Origin: Streptomyces camelliae
GTDB lineage: Bacteria; Actinomycetota; Actinomycetes; Streptomycetales; Streptomycetaceae
Length of the DNA: 64,000 nt
Direction of reading: 5' to 3'
Assembly (NCBI RefSeq): GCF_027625935.1
Contig: NZ_CP115300.1
Location: forward strand, 8,060,001-8,124,000
Shown here piece by piece: positions 16,340-23,785 of this stretch (position 1 is its first letter; the number at the start of each line of letters is the position of its first letter). The notes under the pieces were generated by a model that worked only from the letters and a program-made list of their open reading frames with translations, made no database searches and was not told where the DNA came from. Both the position numbers and the translations under genes were made by a program.

Positions 16340-16575
16340 GGTGCAGGCGAGAGTCGAACTCGCATCCGACGGCGTTCGTCCGGCCCCGGTCGATCCGGCG
16401 ATCGGCGGCGATGCTGAGACTGGAGCGAGAGTCTGAGATTGACCGCGGCTGCCTCTGCCATGTTGGGCTACCCCGGCCCGTTGCTCGTGCCGTGCCGGGG
16501 GAAGGACTCGAACCTTCACTGTCACCGCTTCTTCAGGCTGAACTTCAGTGTCAGCTTGCGCTCATCACGCGCACC
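16340..16575 (-). ncRNA. YrlA/Y-RNA-like structured RNA with a circularly permuted tRNA-like module
   Basis: On the minus strand I can fold a tRNA mimic in permuted order. T-arm: stem GAAGG/CCTTC (16501-16505 with 16513-16517) with loop TTCGAGT. Acceptor-like stem: 7 perfect pairs, 16471-16477 with 16494-16500, closed by a 16-nt loop instead of a free CCA end. D-arm: 3-bp stem 16451-16453 with 16466-16468 and a 12-nt loop containing the conserved GG (16458-16459). Anticodon-like stem: 16445-16449 with 16524-16528, followed by a kinked extension, 16413-16422 with 16546-16555 (9 of 10 pairs) and 16408-16412 with 16564-16568. The ends close through GGTGC/GCACC (16571-16575 with 16340-16344), next to a second T-arm-like hairpin (16347-16363). 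Closed acceptor stem and D/T-arm order match the tRNA-mimic domain described for bacterial YrlA Y RNAs. It lies 82 bp downstream of an unknown-function gene on the same strand. No tRNA of normal order fits here. Confidence 0.75.
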
Positions 16576-16606
16576 GGTCCTCAATCCGGCCCGCGCCTGT
16601 CGCGCA

Positions 16607-16628
16607 CCCCCGCGCTCGCACGCGGGGG
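16607..16628 (-). other. Perfect 8-bp hairpin between the DUF7873-like gene and the Y-like RNA
   Basis: CCCCCGCG (16607-16614) pairs with CGCGGGGG (16621-16628) around a 6-nt loop, 29 bp past the stop of the upstream gene and 32 bp before the predicted RNA. There is no U tract. It may be a terminator of the gene, or a processing/stability hairpin in a shared transcript. Confidence 0.5.
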
Positions 16629-16656
16629 CGATCGTGGATGCTACCCGTGGCCGGCG

Positions 16657-17388
16657 TCAGCCGAGCAGGTAGCCGAACACCGCGTCGCCGACCCGCTGGT
16701 CGGTGATTTCCGCGCCGTTGGCCTCCTCGCGGGCGAACTTCACTGCCTGCTGGAGCTTCTCGACCCGCTCCACCAGCTCGTTCACCCGCCGCGCCGGAAG
16801 CGCTCCGGAGAACTTCACGGTCGTCCAGTACCCGATGGGCACGTCCTCGTAGTACACCTCGACCTGTGCCGGGTGCTTCTCGGTCGCCTCCGCCTTGACA
16901 TGGTTGCGCGGGACCTTCTTGGTACGGATCGTGCGCACCGGGTCCGTCTTCCACCAGTCCGTGGACGGGTCGTGCGACCAGGACTCGGCGGCGTCGAGCG
17001 TGGGGAGCTTCCTGACGAACGTGTGCAGGTCGGTGAGCTGCTTCTCCAGGAAGAGCAGATAGCTGACCGGGACGTCGGTGAGGATCGTCCGGCCGTCGAC
17101 CGTGACGTCCGCGCGGGCCGTGCAGTTCGCCCAGTCCTTGGTGGCGGTCACGTCGAAGAGGCGGGTGAGCGAGGTGGACATCTCGCGCAGCACGTCCTCG
17201 GCCTGCACCTGCACCCGCGTGGACTCGGGCGGGAGCTGCTCGCCCTCCTCGTCCTTCGGCTGGTACGTGCGCGAGATACCGGCCAGCAGCGCCGGCTTCT
17301 GCACCTTGTGGTGCGCCGCGGTGATGTCCTGGAGCGACTTGCTCTTGACACCCTTCTCGACAGCGATGATCTGATTCAGCTTCGCCAT
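16657..17388 (-). CDS. Conserved actinobacterial protein of unknown function (DUF7873-like)
   Basis: A 243-residue soluble protein starting MAKLNQIIAVEKGVKSK. It is well-structured, mixed alpha/beta and rich in charged residues, with memorable blocks AHHKVQKPALLAGISRTY, LTRLFDVTATKDWAN, LLFLEKQLTDLHTFV, RTKKVPRNHV and a C-terminal helix VNELVERVEKLQQAVKFAREE. Proteins of this appearance occur in actinobacteria and actinophages; I know no function. GGGGGAG precedes ATG 17388. It lies 78 bp downstream of NAD kinase and 82 bp upstream of the Y-like RNA, all on the minus strand, so the three may form one transcription unit, and an RNA-related role is worth testing. Confidence 0.8.
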   Translation of the reverse strand: MAKLNQIIAVEKGVKSKSLQDITAAHHKVQKPALLAGISRTYQPKDEEGEQLPPESTRVQVQAEDVLREMSTSLTRLFDVTATKDWANCTARADVTVDGRTILTDVPVSYLLFLEKQLTDLHTFVRKLPTLDAAESWSHDPSTDWWKTDPVRTIRTKKVPRNHVKAEATEKHPAQVEVYYEDVPIGYWTTVKFSGALPARRVNELVERVEKLQQAVKFAREEANGAEITDQRVGDAVFGYLLG

Positions 17389-17466
17389 GTCGGCTCCCCC
17401 TTCGAACAGGCAGGAACGTATCTCACCTGCTCGAACACTCGCACCCGTTTTATCGCTGGCCCCGGA

Positions 17467-18534
17467 TCATGCCTGTCCGTCGGCCGGGACCGGGGGCAGC
17501 GCGAGGTGGGCCAGGTCGCCCGGCGGGGGAGTGGTGACCGGCCACAGCGGAGCGGCCTCTCCGTCGGCCAGCGCGGCGGGGGCGTCGGTGAGGTTCATGC
17601 GCTCGCGCAGCCGGCCGTAGAAGTCCGTCGGGCCCAGCCGCACGGCCTTCAGCGGGCGCGGCGCGGCGTACACACCGATCCAGTCGCCGGGGCTCAGCAC
17701 ACCGCGCAGCTGGCCGTCGATGCTGACGGCGGCCTGGCCCGACCGCTCCAGCACCCGCAGCGCGATGGGCTCGTCGGGGGCGGCCACGACCGAGCGGTTG
17801 AACACCATGTGCGGGGCGACCGGTGTGAAGACCAGCCCCTGCGTGCGCGGCGAGACGACCGGGCCGCCCGCGGCGAAGCTGTACGCGGTGGAGCCCGTGG
17901 GCGTGGCCACCAGCAGCGCGTCGGCGGAGTAGCAGGCCAGCAGCCGGCCCGCCAGATAGACGCCGACCGACACCTGCCGGTCCCGGGCCAGCTTCTCCAC
18001 GACGATGTCGTTCAGCGCGGTGACGTTCAGCGCGACACCCCAGTCACCGCCTGTTTCGCACTCGGTGCGCACCCGCGGCGGCGGCAGCATCGGCCCGCGC
18101 CCGTACCGCAGCAGCGCCTCCATCTGCGCCGGGACCTCCAGCCGGCACGACGCGCGCATGGTCAGCAGCATCCGGCGCTCCACGGTGATCCGCCCGTCCT
18201 GTACGGCGTCCAGGGCCGCGCGCACCTTCGGGACCGGGACCTCCGTCAGGAAGCCGACCCGGCCGAGGTCGACGCCGAGGACCAGGGCGTCGTGCTCGGC
18301 GGCCAGCCGCGCCCCGCGCAGGAACGTGCCGTCCCCGCCGAGCGTGACGATCAGATCAGGGTCGCCCGCGGCCTCGATCTCCTCCAGGGCACTGTGCCGC
18401 GCACCCTCCTGCCACACATCGATGTCGGCACACGTCACGCCCTGCTCGGCGCACCACGCGCGCACGGCCCCCGCCGCGGTCACGGCCTCGGCGCGTCCGC
18501 CGTGCACCACCAGGCCGACACGGTTCACCGTCAT
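17467..18534 (-). CDS. NAD kinase
   Basis: A 355-residue ATP-NAD kinase that phosphorylates NAD+ to NADP+. It carries the family's GGDGT motif at 66-70 (TLGGDGTFLRGARLA), the second signature GVDLGRVGFLTEV, NDIVVEKLARD, and the NAD-binding TPTGSTAYSFAAGGPVVSP. It is about 50 residues longer than the housekeeping actinobacterial NadK, with a long insertion around RYGRGPMLPPPRVRTECETG and a Pro-rich tail, so it may be a second isozyme. ATG 18534 follows GGAGGCGGGT at good spacing; the open frame upstream (to 18807) is Ala/Arg-rich and not used. First gene of the minus-strand series that leads to the Y-like RNA. Confidence 0.88.
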   Translation of the reverse strand: MTVNRVGLVVHGGRAEAVTAAGAVRAWCAEQGVTCADIDVWQEGARHSALEEIEAAGDPDLIVTLGGDGTFLRGARLAAEHDALVLGVDLGRVGFLTEVPVPKVRAALDAVQDGRITVERRMLLTMRASCRLEVPAQMEALLRYGRGPMLPPPRVRTECETGGDWGVALNVTALNDIVVEKLARDRQVSVGVYLAGRLLACYSADALLVATPTGSTAYSFAAGGPVVSPRTQGLVFTPVAPHMVFNRSVVAAPDEPIALRVLERSGQAAVSIDGQLRGVLSPGDWIGVYAAPRPLKAVRLGPTDFYGRLRERMNLTDAPAALADGEAAPLWPVTTPPPGDLAHLALPPVPADGQA

Positions 18535-18794
18535 ACCCGCCTCCGCCTCCCAACCGGCTGCTCCGAGCGCCATCCTCGCCGCGCACCCCTCCGCCGCGGC
18601 ACGCGCCACGCCGCCGGTTGCCGCGACCGGGTGGGCCGTAGCCGGCGGCCGGGCACAGCACCCCGGCCCCCCGCGGGCGCCGGCCAAGCACTGCGCCGGT
18701 CCGGACCGACGGGTGGCCGCGGCGACCCAGGAACCCACGTCGGCGCGGGCGGTCATGAAACCCCCGGCCCGCGTGGACGATCCGCGGGCGTCGA
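18535..18794. other. Divergent intergenic region, no gene seen
   Basis: Between the starts of NAD kinase and the permease (330 bp in all). The left 260 bp shows no conserved coding signal on either strand and no clear promoter for the NAD kinase gene; the right end carries the permease promoter listed separately. Confidence 0.5.
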
Positions 18795-18823
18795 TTGACG
18801 CCCCCACGGCACCGGCCTAGCGT
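18795..18823 (+). promoter_or_regulatory. HrdB-type promoter of the cytosine-permease-like gene
   Basis: TTGACG (18795-18800) and TAGCGT (18818-18823) are separated by exactly 17 bp, an almost ideal vegetative sigma-factor promoter for Streptomyces. The start would be near 18830, giving a ~35-nt leader to ATG 18865. Confidence 0.8.
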
Positions 18824-18864
18824 GATCGAGAAACTTCCGGACAGGCAGGGCAGGTGGTTCGGTC

Positions 18865-20370
18865 ATGACGCGTGCGCAGGACCCCGTCGGCGACAGATCC
18901 CCCGGCCGGCCGATCCAGGTGGAGGCACACGGCCTCGACGTGATCGGGGACGCGGAGCGCAAGGGCACCCCGCGCACGCTGTTCTGGCCCTGGTTCGGGG
19001 CCAACGTGTCCGTCCTCGGCCTGAGCTACGGCGCCTTCGCGTTCGGCTTCGGCATCTCCTTCTGGCAGGCCCTCGCCGCCGGCGTGCTGGGCATCGTCGT
19101 CTCGTTCCTGCTGTGCGGGTTCATCGCGGTCGCCGGAAAACGCGGCTCGGCACCGACGATGGTGCTCAGCCGCGCCGCGTACGGAGTGCGCGGCAACCGG
19201 CTGCCGTCCGTGATCTCCTGGGTGCTCACCGTCGGCTGGGAGACCGTGCTCACCGCGCTCGCCACCCTGGCCACCGCGACCGTCTTCGGCCGTCTCGGCT
19301 GGGGCGGCGGCACCGGGACCAAGGTGGTCGCCCTCGTCGTGGTCGCCGCGCTGACCGTCGTCGGCGGGGTCATGGGCTTCGACCTCATCATGCGGCTGCA
19401 GACCGCGATCACCCTGATCACGGGCGTCCTCACCGTCGTCTACATCGCCCTCGTCGCCGACCACATCCACTGGGCCGGCGTCAGCGCGATCCCGGCCGGT
19501 TCCCCGCAGGAGTTCATCGGCGCCCTGGTGTTCATGATGACCGGCTTCGGCCTCGGCTGGGTCAACGCCGCCGCCGACTACTCCCGCTATCTGCCCAGGA
19601 ACGCGTCCAGCAGGGGCGTGATCGGCTGGACCACCTTCGGCGCCTGCGCCGCCCCACTGCTCCTGCTGGTCTTCGGCCTGCTGCTGGCCGGTTCCTCGCA
19701 GGCGCTGAGCAAGGCCGTCGCCGCCGACCCGATCGGCGCGCTCACCACGATCCTGCCCACCTGGTTCCTGGTGCCGTTCGCCGTCGTCGCCGTCCTCGGC
19801 CTGGTCGGCGGCGCCGTCCTCGACATCTACTCCTCCGGCCTGGCCCTGCTCTCCGCAGGCCTGCCCGTGCCCCGCTATCTGGCCGCGCTCCTCGACGGCG
19901 CCCTGATGATCGCCGGCTCGGTGTACATCGTGTTCTTCGCCGGTGACTTCCTCGGCCAGTTCATGGGCTTCCTCACCACGCTCGGCGTACCCATCGCCGC
20001 CTGGTGCGGCATCATGCTCGCCGACCTGGCCCTGCGCCGCCGCGACTACGACGACGGCGACCTGTACCGCCCGCACGGCCGCTACGGCGACCTCCCCCTG
20101 ACACCCCTGCTGCTCACCCTCGCCGCCACCGCCGCCGGCTGGGGCCTGGTCACCAACACCGCCGCGAGCTGGCTCACCTGGCAGGGCTATCTGCTCGGGC
20201 CGCTCGGCCTCGGCGGCAGGACCGGCGCCTGGGCGTACGCCAACCTGGGTGTCCTGGCAGCCCTGGCCCTCGCCTTCCTCGGCACCCTGCTGCTCGGCCG
20301 GGGCCGGGTCCGCGCCCAGGAGGCCCAGGCGCCGAGCCAGGCACCGAACGAGGGAGCGGTCCGCGTATGA
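18865..20370 (+). CDS. NCS1-family cytosine/purine permease
   Basis: A 501-residue, 12-helix transporter of the nucleobase:cation symporter-1 family (CodB/PuuP type). N-terminal signature IEAHGLDVI-like segment and RTLFWPWFGANVSVLGLSYG, then GFGISFWQALAAG, RAAYGVRGNRLPS in the third helix region and FGLGWVNAAADYSRYLPR in the middle, all hallmarks of NCS1 proteins that import cytosine, purines, allantoin or related bases. The gene overlaps the following cysteine hydrolase by 4 bp (ATGA), implying a shared catabolic role, probably uptake of a nucleobase-like or ureide substrate whose amide product is hydrolysed by the partner. Confidence 0.88.
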   Translation: MTRAQDPVGDRSPGRPIQVEAHGLDVIGDAERKGTPRTLFWPWFGANVSVLGLSYGAFAFGFGISFWQALAAGVLGIVVSFLLCGFIAVAGKRGSAPTMVLSRAAYGVRGNRLPSVISWVLTVGWETVLTALATLATATVFGRLGWGGGTGTKVVALVVVAALTVVGGVMGFDLIMRLQTAITLITGVLTVVYIALVADHIHWAGVSAIPAGSPQEFIGALVFMMTGFGLGWVNAAADYSRYLPRNASSRGVIGWTTFGACAAPLLLLVFGLLLAGSSQALSKAVAADPIGALTTILPTWFLVPFAVVAVLGLVGGAVLDIYSSGLALLSAGLPVPRYLAALLDGALMIAGSVYIVFFAGDFLGQFMGFLTTLGVPIAAWCGIMLADLALRRRDYDDGDLYRPHGRYGDLPLTPLLLTLAATAAGWGLVTNTAASWLTWQGYLLGPLGLGGRTGAWAYANLGVLAALALAFLGTLLLGRGRVRAQEAQAPSQAPNEGAVRV

Positions 20371-20915
20371 CCGCCGGACACCTCGCCGTCATCGACATGC
20401 AGCGCGTCTTCGCCGACCCGGCGAGCCCGTGGGCCACCCCTCGGTTCGCCGACGCGGCCGCGGGCGTACGCACCCTCCTGCCGGCCTTCGCCGGGCGCGT
20501 GACCTTCACCCGCTTCCTGGCCCCCGAGCGGCCGACCGGGGCCTGGCGGGCGTACTACGACCGCTGGCCCTTCGCCCGCCGGCCCCCGGACGCCGAACTC
20601 TGGGACCTGGACGGCGAGTTCGCCTCCCAGTCGGACGTCCTGGACACCACCACCTTCGGCAAATGGACCCCGGAACTCGCCGCCCGCCTCGGCCCCGGCG
20701 GCCGCCTGGTCCTGGCCGGGGTCAGCACCGACTGCTGTGTGCTGTCCACCGCCCTGGCCGCCGCCGACGCCGGCACCGAGGTGCTCGTGGTCGCCGACGC
20801 CTGCGCGGGCGCGGACGACGACTCGCACCGCAAGGCCCTTCACTTGATGGACCTCTACCGGCCGCTGATCCGGGTCACCACCATCGCCGGCCTGCTCGCG
20901 GAGCCCGGCCCGTGA
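20367..20915 (+). CDS. Isochorismatase-like cysteine hydrolase
   Basis: A 182-residue isochorismatase-fold hydrolase with the complete catalytic triad Asp10 (AVIDMQRVF), Lys99 (TFGKW) and Cys124 (GVSTDCCVLST), including the cis-peptide region before it. The fold includes nicotinamidases, ureidoacrylate and N-carbamoylsarcosine amidohydrolases. Start ATG 20367 overlaps the permease stop, so the two are translationally coupled; together they suggest import and hydrolysis of an amide or ureide from a nucleobase pathway. It ends 31 bp before the stop of the opposing fucosidase gene. Confidence 0.87.
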   Translation: MTAGHLAVIDMQRVFADPASPWATPRFADAAAGVRTLLPAFAGRVTFTRFLAPERPTGAWRAYYDRWPFARRPPDAELWDLDGEFASQSDVLDTTTFGKWTPELAARLGPGGRLVLAGVSTDCCVLSTALAAADAGTEVLVVADACAGADDDSHRKALHLMDLYRPLIRVTTIAGLLAEPGP

Positions 20916-20945
20916 GCCGCTGACGCGGCCCGGCCGGCGGCCGCG

Positions 20946-22211
20946 TCAGGCCCGCCCCGTACCCCGGTACAGATCCAGCTCACCGTCGAGTTCCACGGCG
21001 AGTACGGTGGCGTACTCGTCCACGTCCCGCGCCGCCGGCGCGTCCAGCCAGGTCACGCCCGGTACGTCGGCCAGCCCGCCGGTGACCCGGTGGCCCAGCT
21101 CGGCACCCGTACCCAGCACGCTCACCCGCCGCACCCGGTTGCGCAGCCCGCGCACCGACACCGTCTCGCGCGGGGTGTCGAAGCAGACGAGATACAGCGT
21201 CCGGCGGTCGGCCGACAGCGTGCTCGGGCCGTAGTGGTGCCCGGGCGGCAGCCCCGCACCCGTGCCGTACACGGCCTCGGCGTGCCGGGCGATCCACGCC
21301 CCGAGCCCCGTCAGCCGTTCCGCCTGTTCCGCCGGGATCGTGCCGTCCTCGCGCGGGCCCACGTCGAGCAGCAGATTGCCGCCCGCGCCGATCGTCTCCG
21401 TGAAGTAGCGCACCAGTTGGCGCACGGACTTGTGGTTGTGGTCCTGGTGCTGGAAGCCCCAGGAGTCGTTGACCGTGAGGCACAACTCCCATGGTCCGTC
21501 GGGGGCCTGAAGCGGCACACCCTGCTCCGGGGTGGCGTAGTCGCCGTGGCTGAGCATCCGCGCGTTGAGGACCGTGTCCGGGTTCCCGGCCAGGATCAGC
21601 GCGGCCAGCGCGTCCAGCCCCCACTGCTCCTCGGTGCGCTCCCACTCGCCGTCGAACCACAGCAGATCCGGCCGGTACCGGTCGACCAGCTCCCCAACCT
21701 GGCCGTCCCGGTAGGCGAGGTAGCGCGTCCAGGCCGCCGGGTCCTCCTGACCGGGCTGGGCGTGGGAGAGGGGGTTCGCGGGCTCCTGGTCCGGTCCGGG
21801 GTGCCGGAGGCTCGCGTAGTCGGGGTGGTTCCAGTCCGAGTGGGAGTAGTACAGGCCCACCCTCAGTCCGCGCTCGCGCAGCGCGTCCGCGTACCCGGCG
21901 AGCAGATCGCGCCCCGCAGGGGTGTGGCGGACCACGTCCAGGCCGCCCTGCGCGCTGTCCCACAGGGCCACCCCGTCGTGATGGCGCGCGGTGAGCACGG
22001 CGTATCGGGCACCGGCGCGGGCGAACAGCTCCGCCCACGCGCGCGGGTCGTAACGGGACGCCGTGAAGCCGTCCAGCTGCTTCATGTACCGCTCGTGGGA
22101 GACCTGCCCGGTGTAGAACGACCAGGACTCCGGGACTCCGCCCACCGCGTAGACGCCCCAGTGGACGAAGATGCCCAATTTGGCCTCGCGGAACCAGGGT
22201 TGCATCGGCAT
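20946..22211 (-). CDS. GH29 alpha-L-fucosidase, cytoplasmic
   Basis: A 421-residue glycoside hydrolase. GH29 landmarks in order: WFREAKLGIFVHWGVYAVGG at 6-25, the RYAVLTARHHDGVALWDS block at 69-86, YYSHSDWNHPDY, and the catalytic nucleophile Asp187 in LLWFDGEW. A beta-sandwich follows. There is no signal peptide, so it should act inside the cell on imported fucosyl-oligosaccharides, hydrolysing terminal alpha-L-fucose with retention. No sugar transporter is adjacent. A TAGCGT box six bases before ATG 22211 points to a leaderless mRNA. Confidence 0.9.
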   Translation of the reverse strand: MPMQPWFREAKLGIFVHWGVYAVGGVPESWSFYTGQVSHERYMKQLDGFTASRYDPRAWAELFARAGARYAVLTARHHDGVALWDSAQGGLDVVRHTPAGRDLLAGYADALRERGLRVGLYYSHSDWNHPDYASLRHPGPDQEPANPLSHAQPGQEDPAAWTRYLAYRDGQVGELVDRYRPDLLWFDGEWERTEEQWGLDALAALILAGNPDTVLNARMLSHGDYATPEQGVPLQAPDGPWELCLTVNDSWGFQHQDHNHKSVRQLVRYFTETIGAGGNLLLDVGPREDGTIPAEQAERLTGLGAWIARHAEAVYGTGAGLPPGHHYGPSTLSADRRTLYLVCFDTPRETVSVRGLRNRVRRVSVLGTGAELGHRVTGGLADVPGVTWLDAPAARDVDEYATVLAVELDGELDLYRGTGRA

Positions 22212-22217
22212 ACGGAC

Positions 22218-22223
22218 ACGCTA
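22218..22223 (-). promoter_or_regulatory. Leaderless -10 box TAGCGT of the fucosidase gene
   Basis: On the minus strand TAGCGT is followed by six bases and the ATG at 22211, with no Shine-Dalgarno sequence. Confidence 0.55.
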
Positions 22224-22359
22224 GGCGGCATGCGCGCACGGTCACCAGACCTCCGTACGATCCTCACGCATGCCCGGGATCCCAGCGGGTACGCGAGCCG
22301 GGAGCGCCCGGGCACGGACCGGCCCGGGAGGCCGCACCGTAGCTACCTGGGGATCCGCC

Positions 22360-22761
22360 ATGGACACATCCGCCGCACACAACGACCCGGCGACGCCGGC
22401 CCGGAAGGCGCTGGACGCGCTGGTCGTGAACACCGAGGACCAGGCCGCGCTGGACACCCTCGCCCACAGTGACGTGCTCGTCCCGGTGCCGGACGACGAG
22501 GCCGACAGCGAGGGCACAGCCCCCGAGACCGTGGCCCTGCCGGTCCTCGAAGCACCCGGAGGCGACCCGGTCGTCCCCGTGTTCACCACGGAGGACGAAC
22601 TGGCCCGGCTGCTGCCGTTCGTCTCCCGCTACCGCCTGATACCACTCGGCGCACTGGCCGCCCAGTGGCCCGACGAGGACCTGTGCCTCGCCATCGACGG
22701 CAACTCCGCCCACGCTCTGACGCTGACGGCACAGGGGGTACGCACGCTCCTGGCTCGGTGA
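22360..22761 (+). CDS. SseB-family protein
   Basis: A 133-residue acidic protein with the SseB N-terminal-type domain: KALDALVVNTEDQAALDTLAHSDVLVPVPDD, read in parts, then PVVPVFTTEDELARLLPF and LCLAIDGNSAHALTLTAQGV. SseB domains occur in type III secretion regulators and, in actinomycetes, in many short cytoplasmic proteins without a known role. ATG 22360 has GGGGATCC upstream at usable spacing. A small hairpin GGGTGG/CCACCC (22821-22836) lies 60 bp after the stop. Confidence 0.75.
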   Translation: MDTSAAHNDPATPARKALDALVVNTEDQAALDTLAHSDVLVPVPDDEADSEGTAPETVALPVLEAPGGDPVVPVFTTEDELARLLPFVSRYRLIPLGALAAQWPDEDLCLAIDGNSAHALTLTAQGVRTLLAR

Positions 22762-22888
22762 TCGGCGCCTCGAAGGAACTCCCTCGGACGACCGAACGAC
22801 CGGAACTGCGCCCTGAACCAGGGTGGTCATCCACCCCTGCGCGGGAAGACCCCACCGGAGACACAACCGGACGCGCGCGAAGGAGCCG

Positions 22889-23785
22889 ATGGTCGTGAGG
22901 GTCGTCCTGCTGGGCACCGCCGCCGGCGGCGGCTTCCCGCAGTGGAACTGCGCCTGCGCACTGTGCACGGCCGCCCGGGCCGGCACGCTGCCCTCCCGCA
23001 CCCGGGAGTGCGCCGCCGTCACCGGCAACGGCCGCGACTGGTGGCTGCTGAACGCCTCGCCCGATCTGCGTGTCCAGCTCACCGCCACACTCGCGCTGCG
23101 CCCCGGCCCCGGCACCCGGGACACCCCGCTGCGCGGTGTCCTGCTCACCGACGCCGAGGCCGACCATGTCAGCGGCCTGGCCGAACTGCGCGGAGCGGCC
23201 GGCCTGAAGGTCTACGCGGCTCCGCCGGTCCGTGCCGTCCTCGCCCCCGTCCGCGCCGCACTGGACCGTCACGCCCCCTGGGAGTGGGCGGACAGCCTGG
23301 CCGACGGCGGTTTCGTGCTGGCCGGCGGGCTGGTGGTCACGGCCCACGCGGCGGGCGCGAAGATCCCGGCGTACGTACCGGCCCAGGTGCCCCAGCCGGC
23401 CGGCCCATGGGTCACGGCGTACCGCATCGAGGATCTCGCCAGCGGGGGAGTACTGCTGTACGCGCCCGGTGTGGACACCTGGAGCGCGGAGCTGGACGAG
23501 CTGTGCGCCGAGGCCGACTGTGTGCTGCTGGACGGCACCCGCTACACGGCGGACGAGACGGGTACGGTGCCGCGGTCCGGGGCCGGGCAGCCGGCCGGCG
23601 GACATCTGCCGGTGACGGGCCCGGACGGCACCCTCGCCGCCCTCGCCCGTCACCTCGGGGTGCGCCGGGTCTACACCCACCTCGACCACACCAACCCGTT
23701 GCTCGACCCCGCATCACCGGCACGCGCGCGTACCGCCGAGGAGGGGGTGGAGGTGCTGCCGGACGGAACCGAGCTGATGCTCTAG
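22889..23785 (+). CDS. PqqB-like metallo-beta-lactamase-fold protein (orphan)
   Basis: A 298-residue MBL-fold protein that opens with the PqqB signature VVLLGTAAGGGFPQWNC and contains LLNASPDLRVQL, TDAEADHVSGLAEL in the metal-site loop, and HLDHTNPLLDP near the end. PqqB hydroxylates a tyrosine in the PqqA-derived peptide during pyrroloquinoline quinone synthesis. No pqqA, C, D or E is present in the window, so this copy either serves a distant cluster or has another role. AAGGAG at ideal spacing fixes the start at ATG 22889. Its stop overlaps the stop of the convergent MarR gene by 4 bp. Confidence 0.85.
   Translation: MVVRVVLLGTAAGGGFPQWNCACALCTAARAGTLPSRTRECAAVTGNGRDWWLLNASPDLRVQLTATLALRPGPGTRDTPLRGVLLTDAEADHVSGLAELRGAAGLKVYAAPPVRAVLAPVRAALDRHAPWEWADSLADGGFVLAGGLVVTAHAAGAKIPAYVPAQVPQPAGPWVTAYRIEDLASGGVLLYAPGVDTWSAELDELCAEADCVLLDGTRYTADETGTVPRSGAGQPAGGHLPVTGPDGTLAALARHLGVRRVYTHLDHTNPLLDPASPARARTAEEGVEVLPDGTELML

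Noticed and set aside
16325..16600. One or two ordinary tRNA genes on the minus strand
   Set aside because: Two T-arm sequences are present, but no normal-order acceptor/D-arm/anticodon-arm set of 73-95 nt can be folded around either. The pieces fit a permuted tRNA mimic instead.
17399..17450. LexA box upstream of the DUF7873-like gene (CGAAC motifs)
   Set aside because: CGAAC half-sites occur, but the complementary GTTCG half at the correct four-base spacing is missing.
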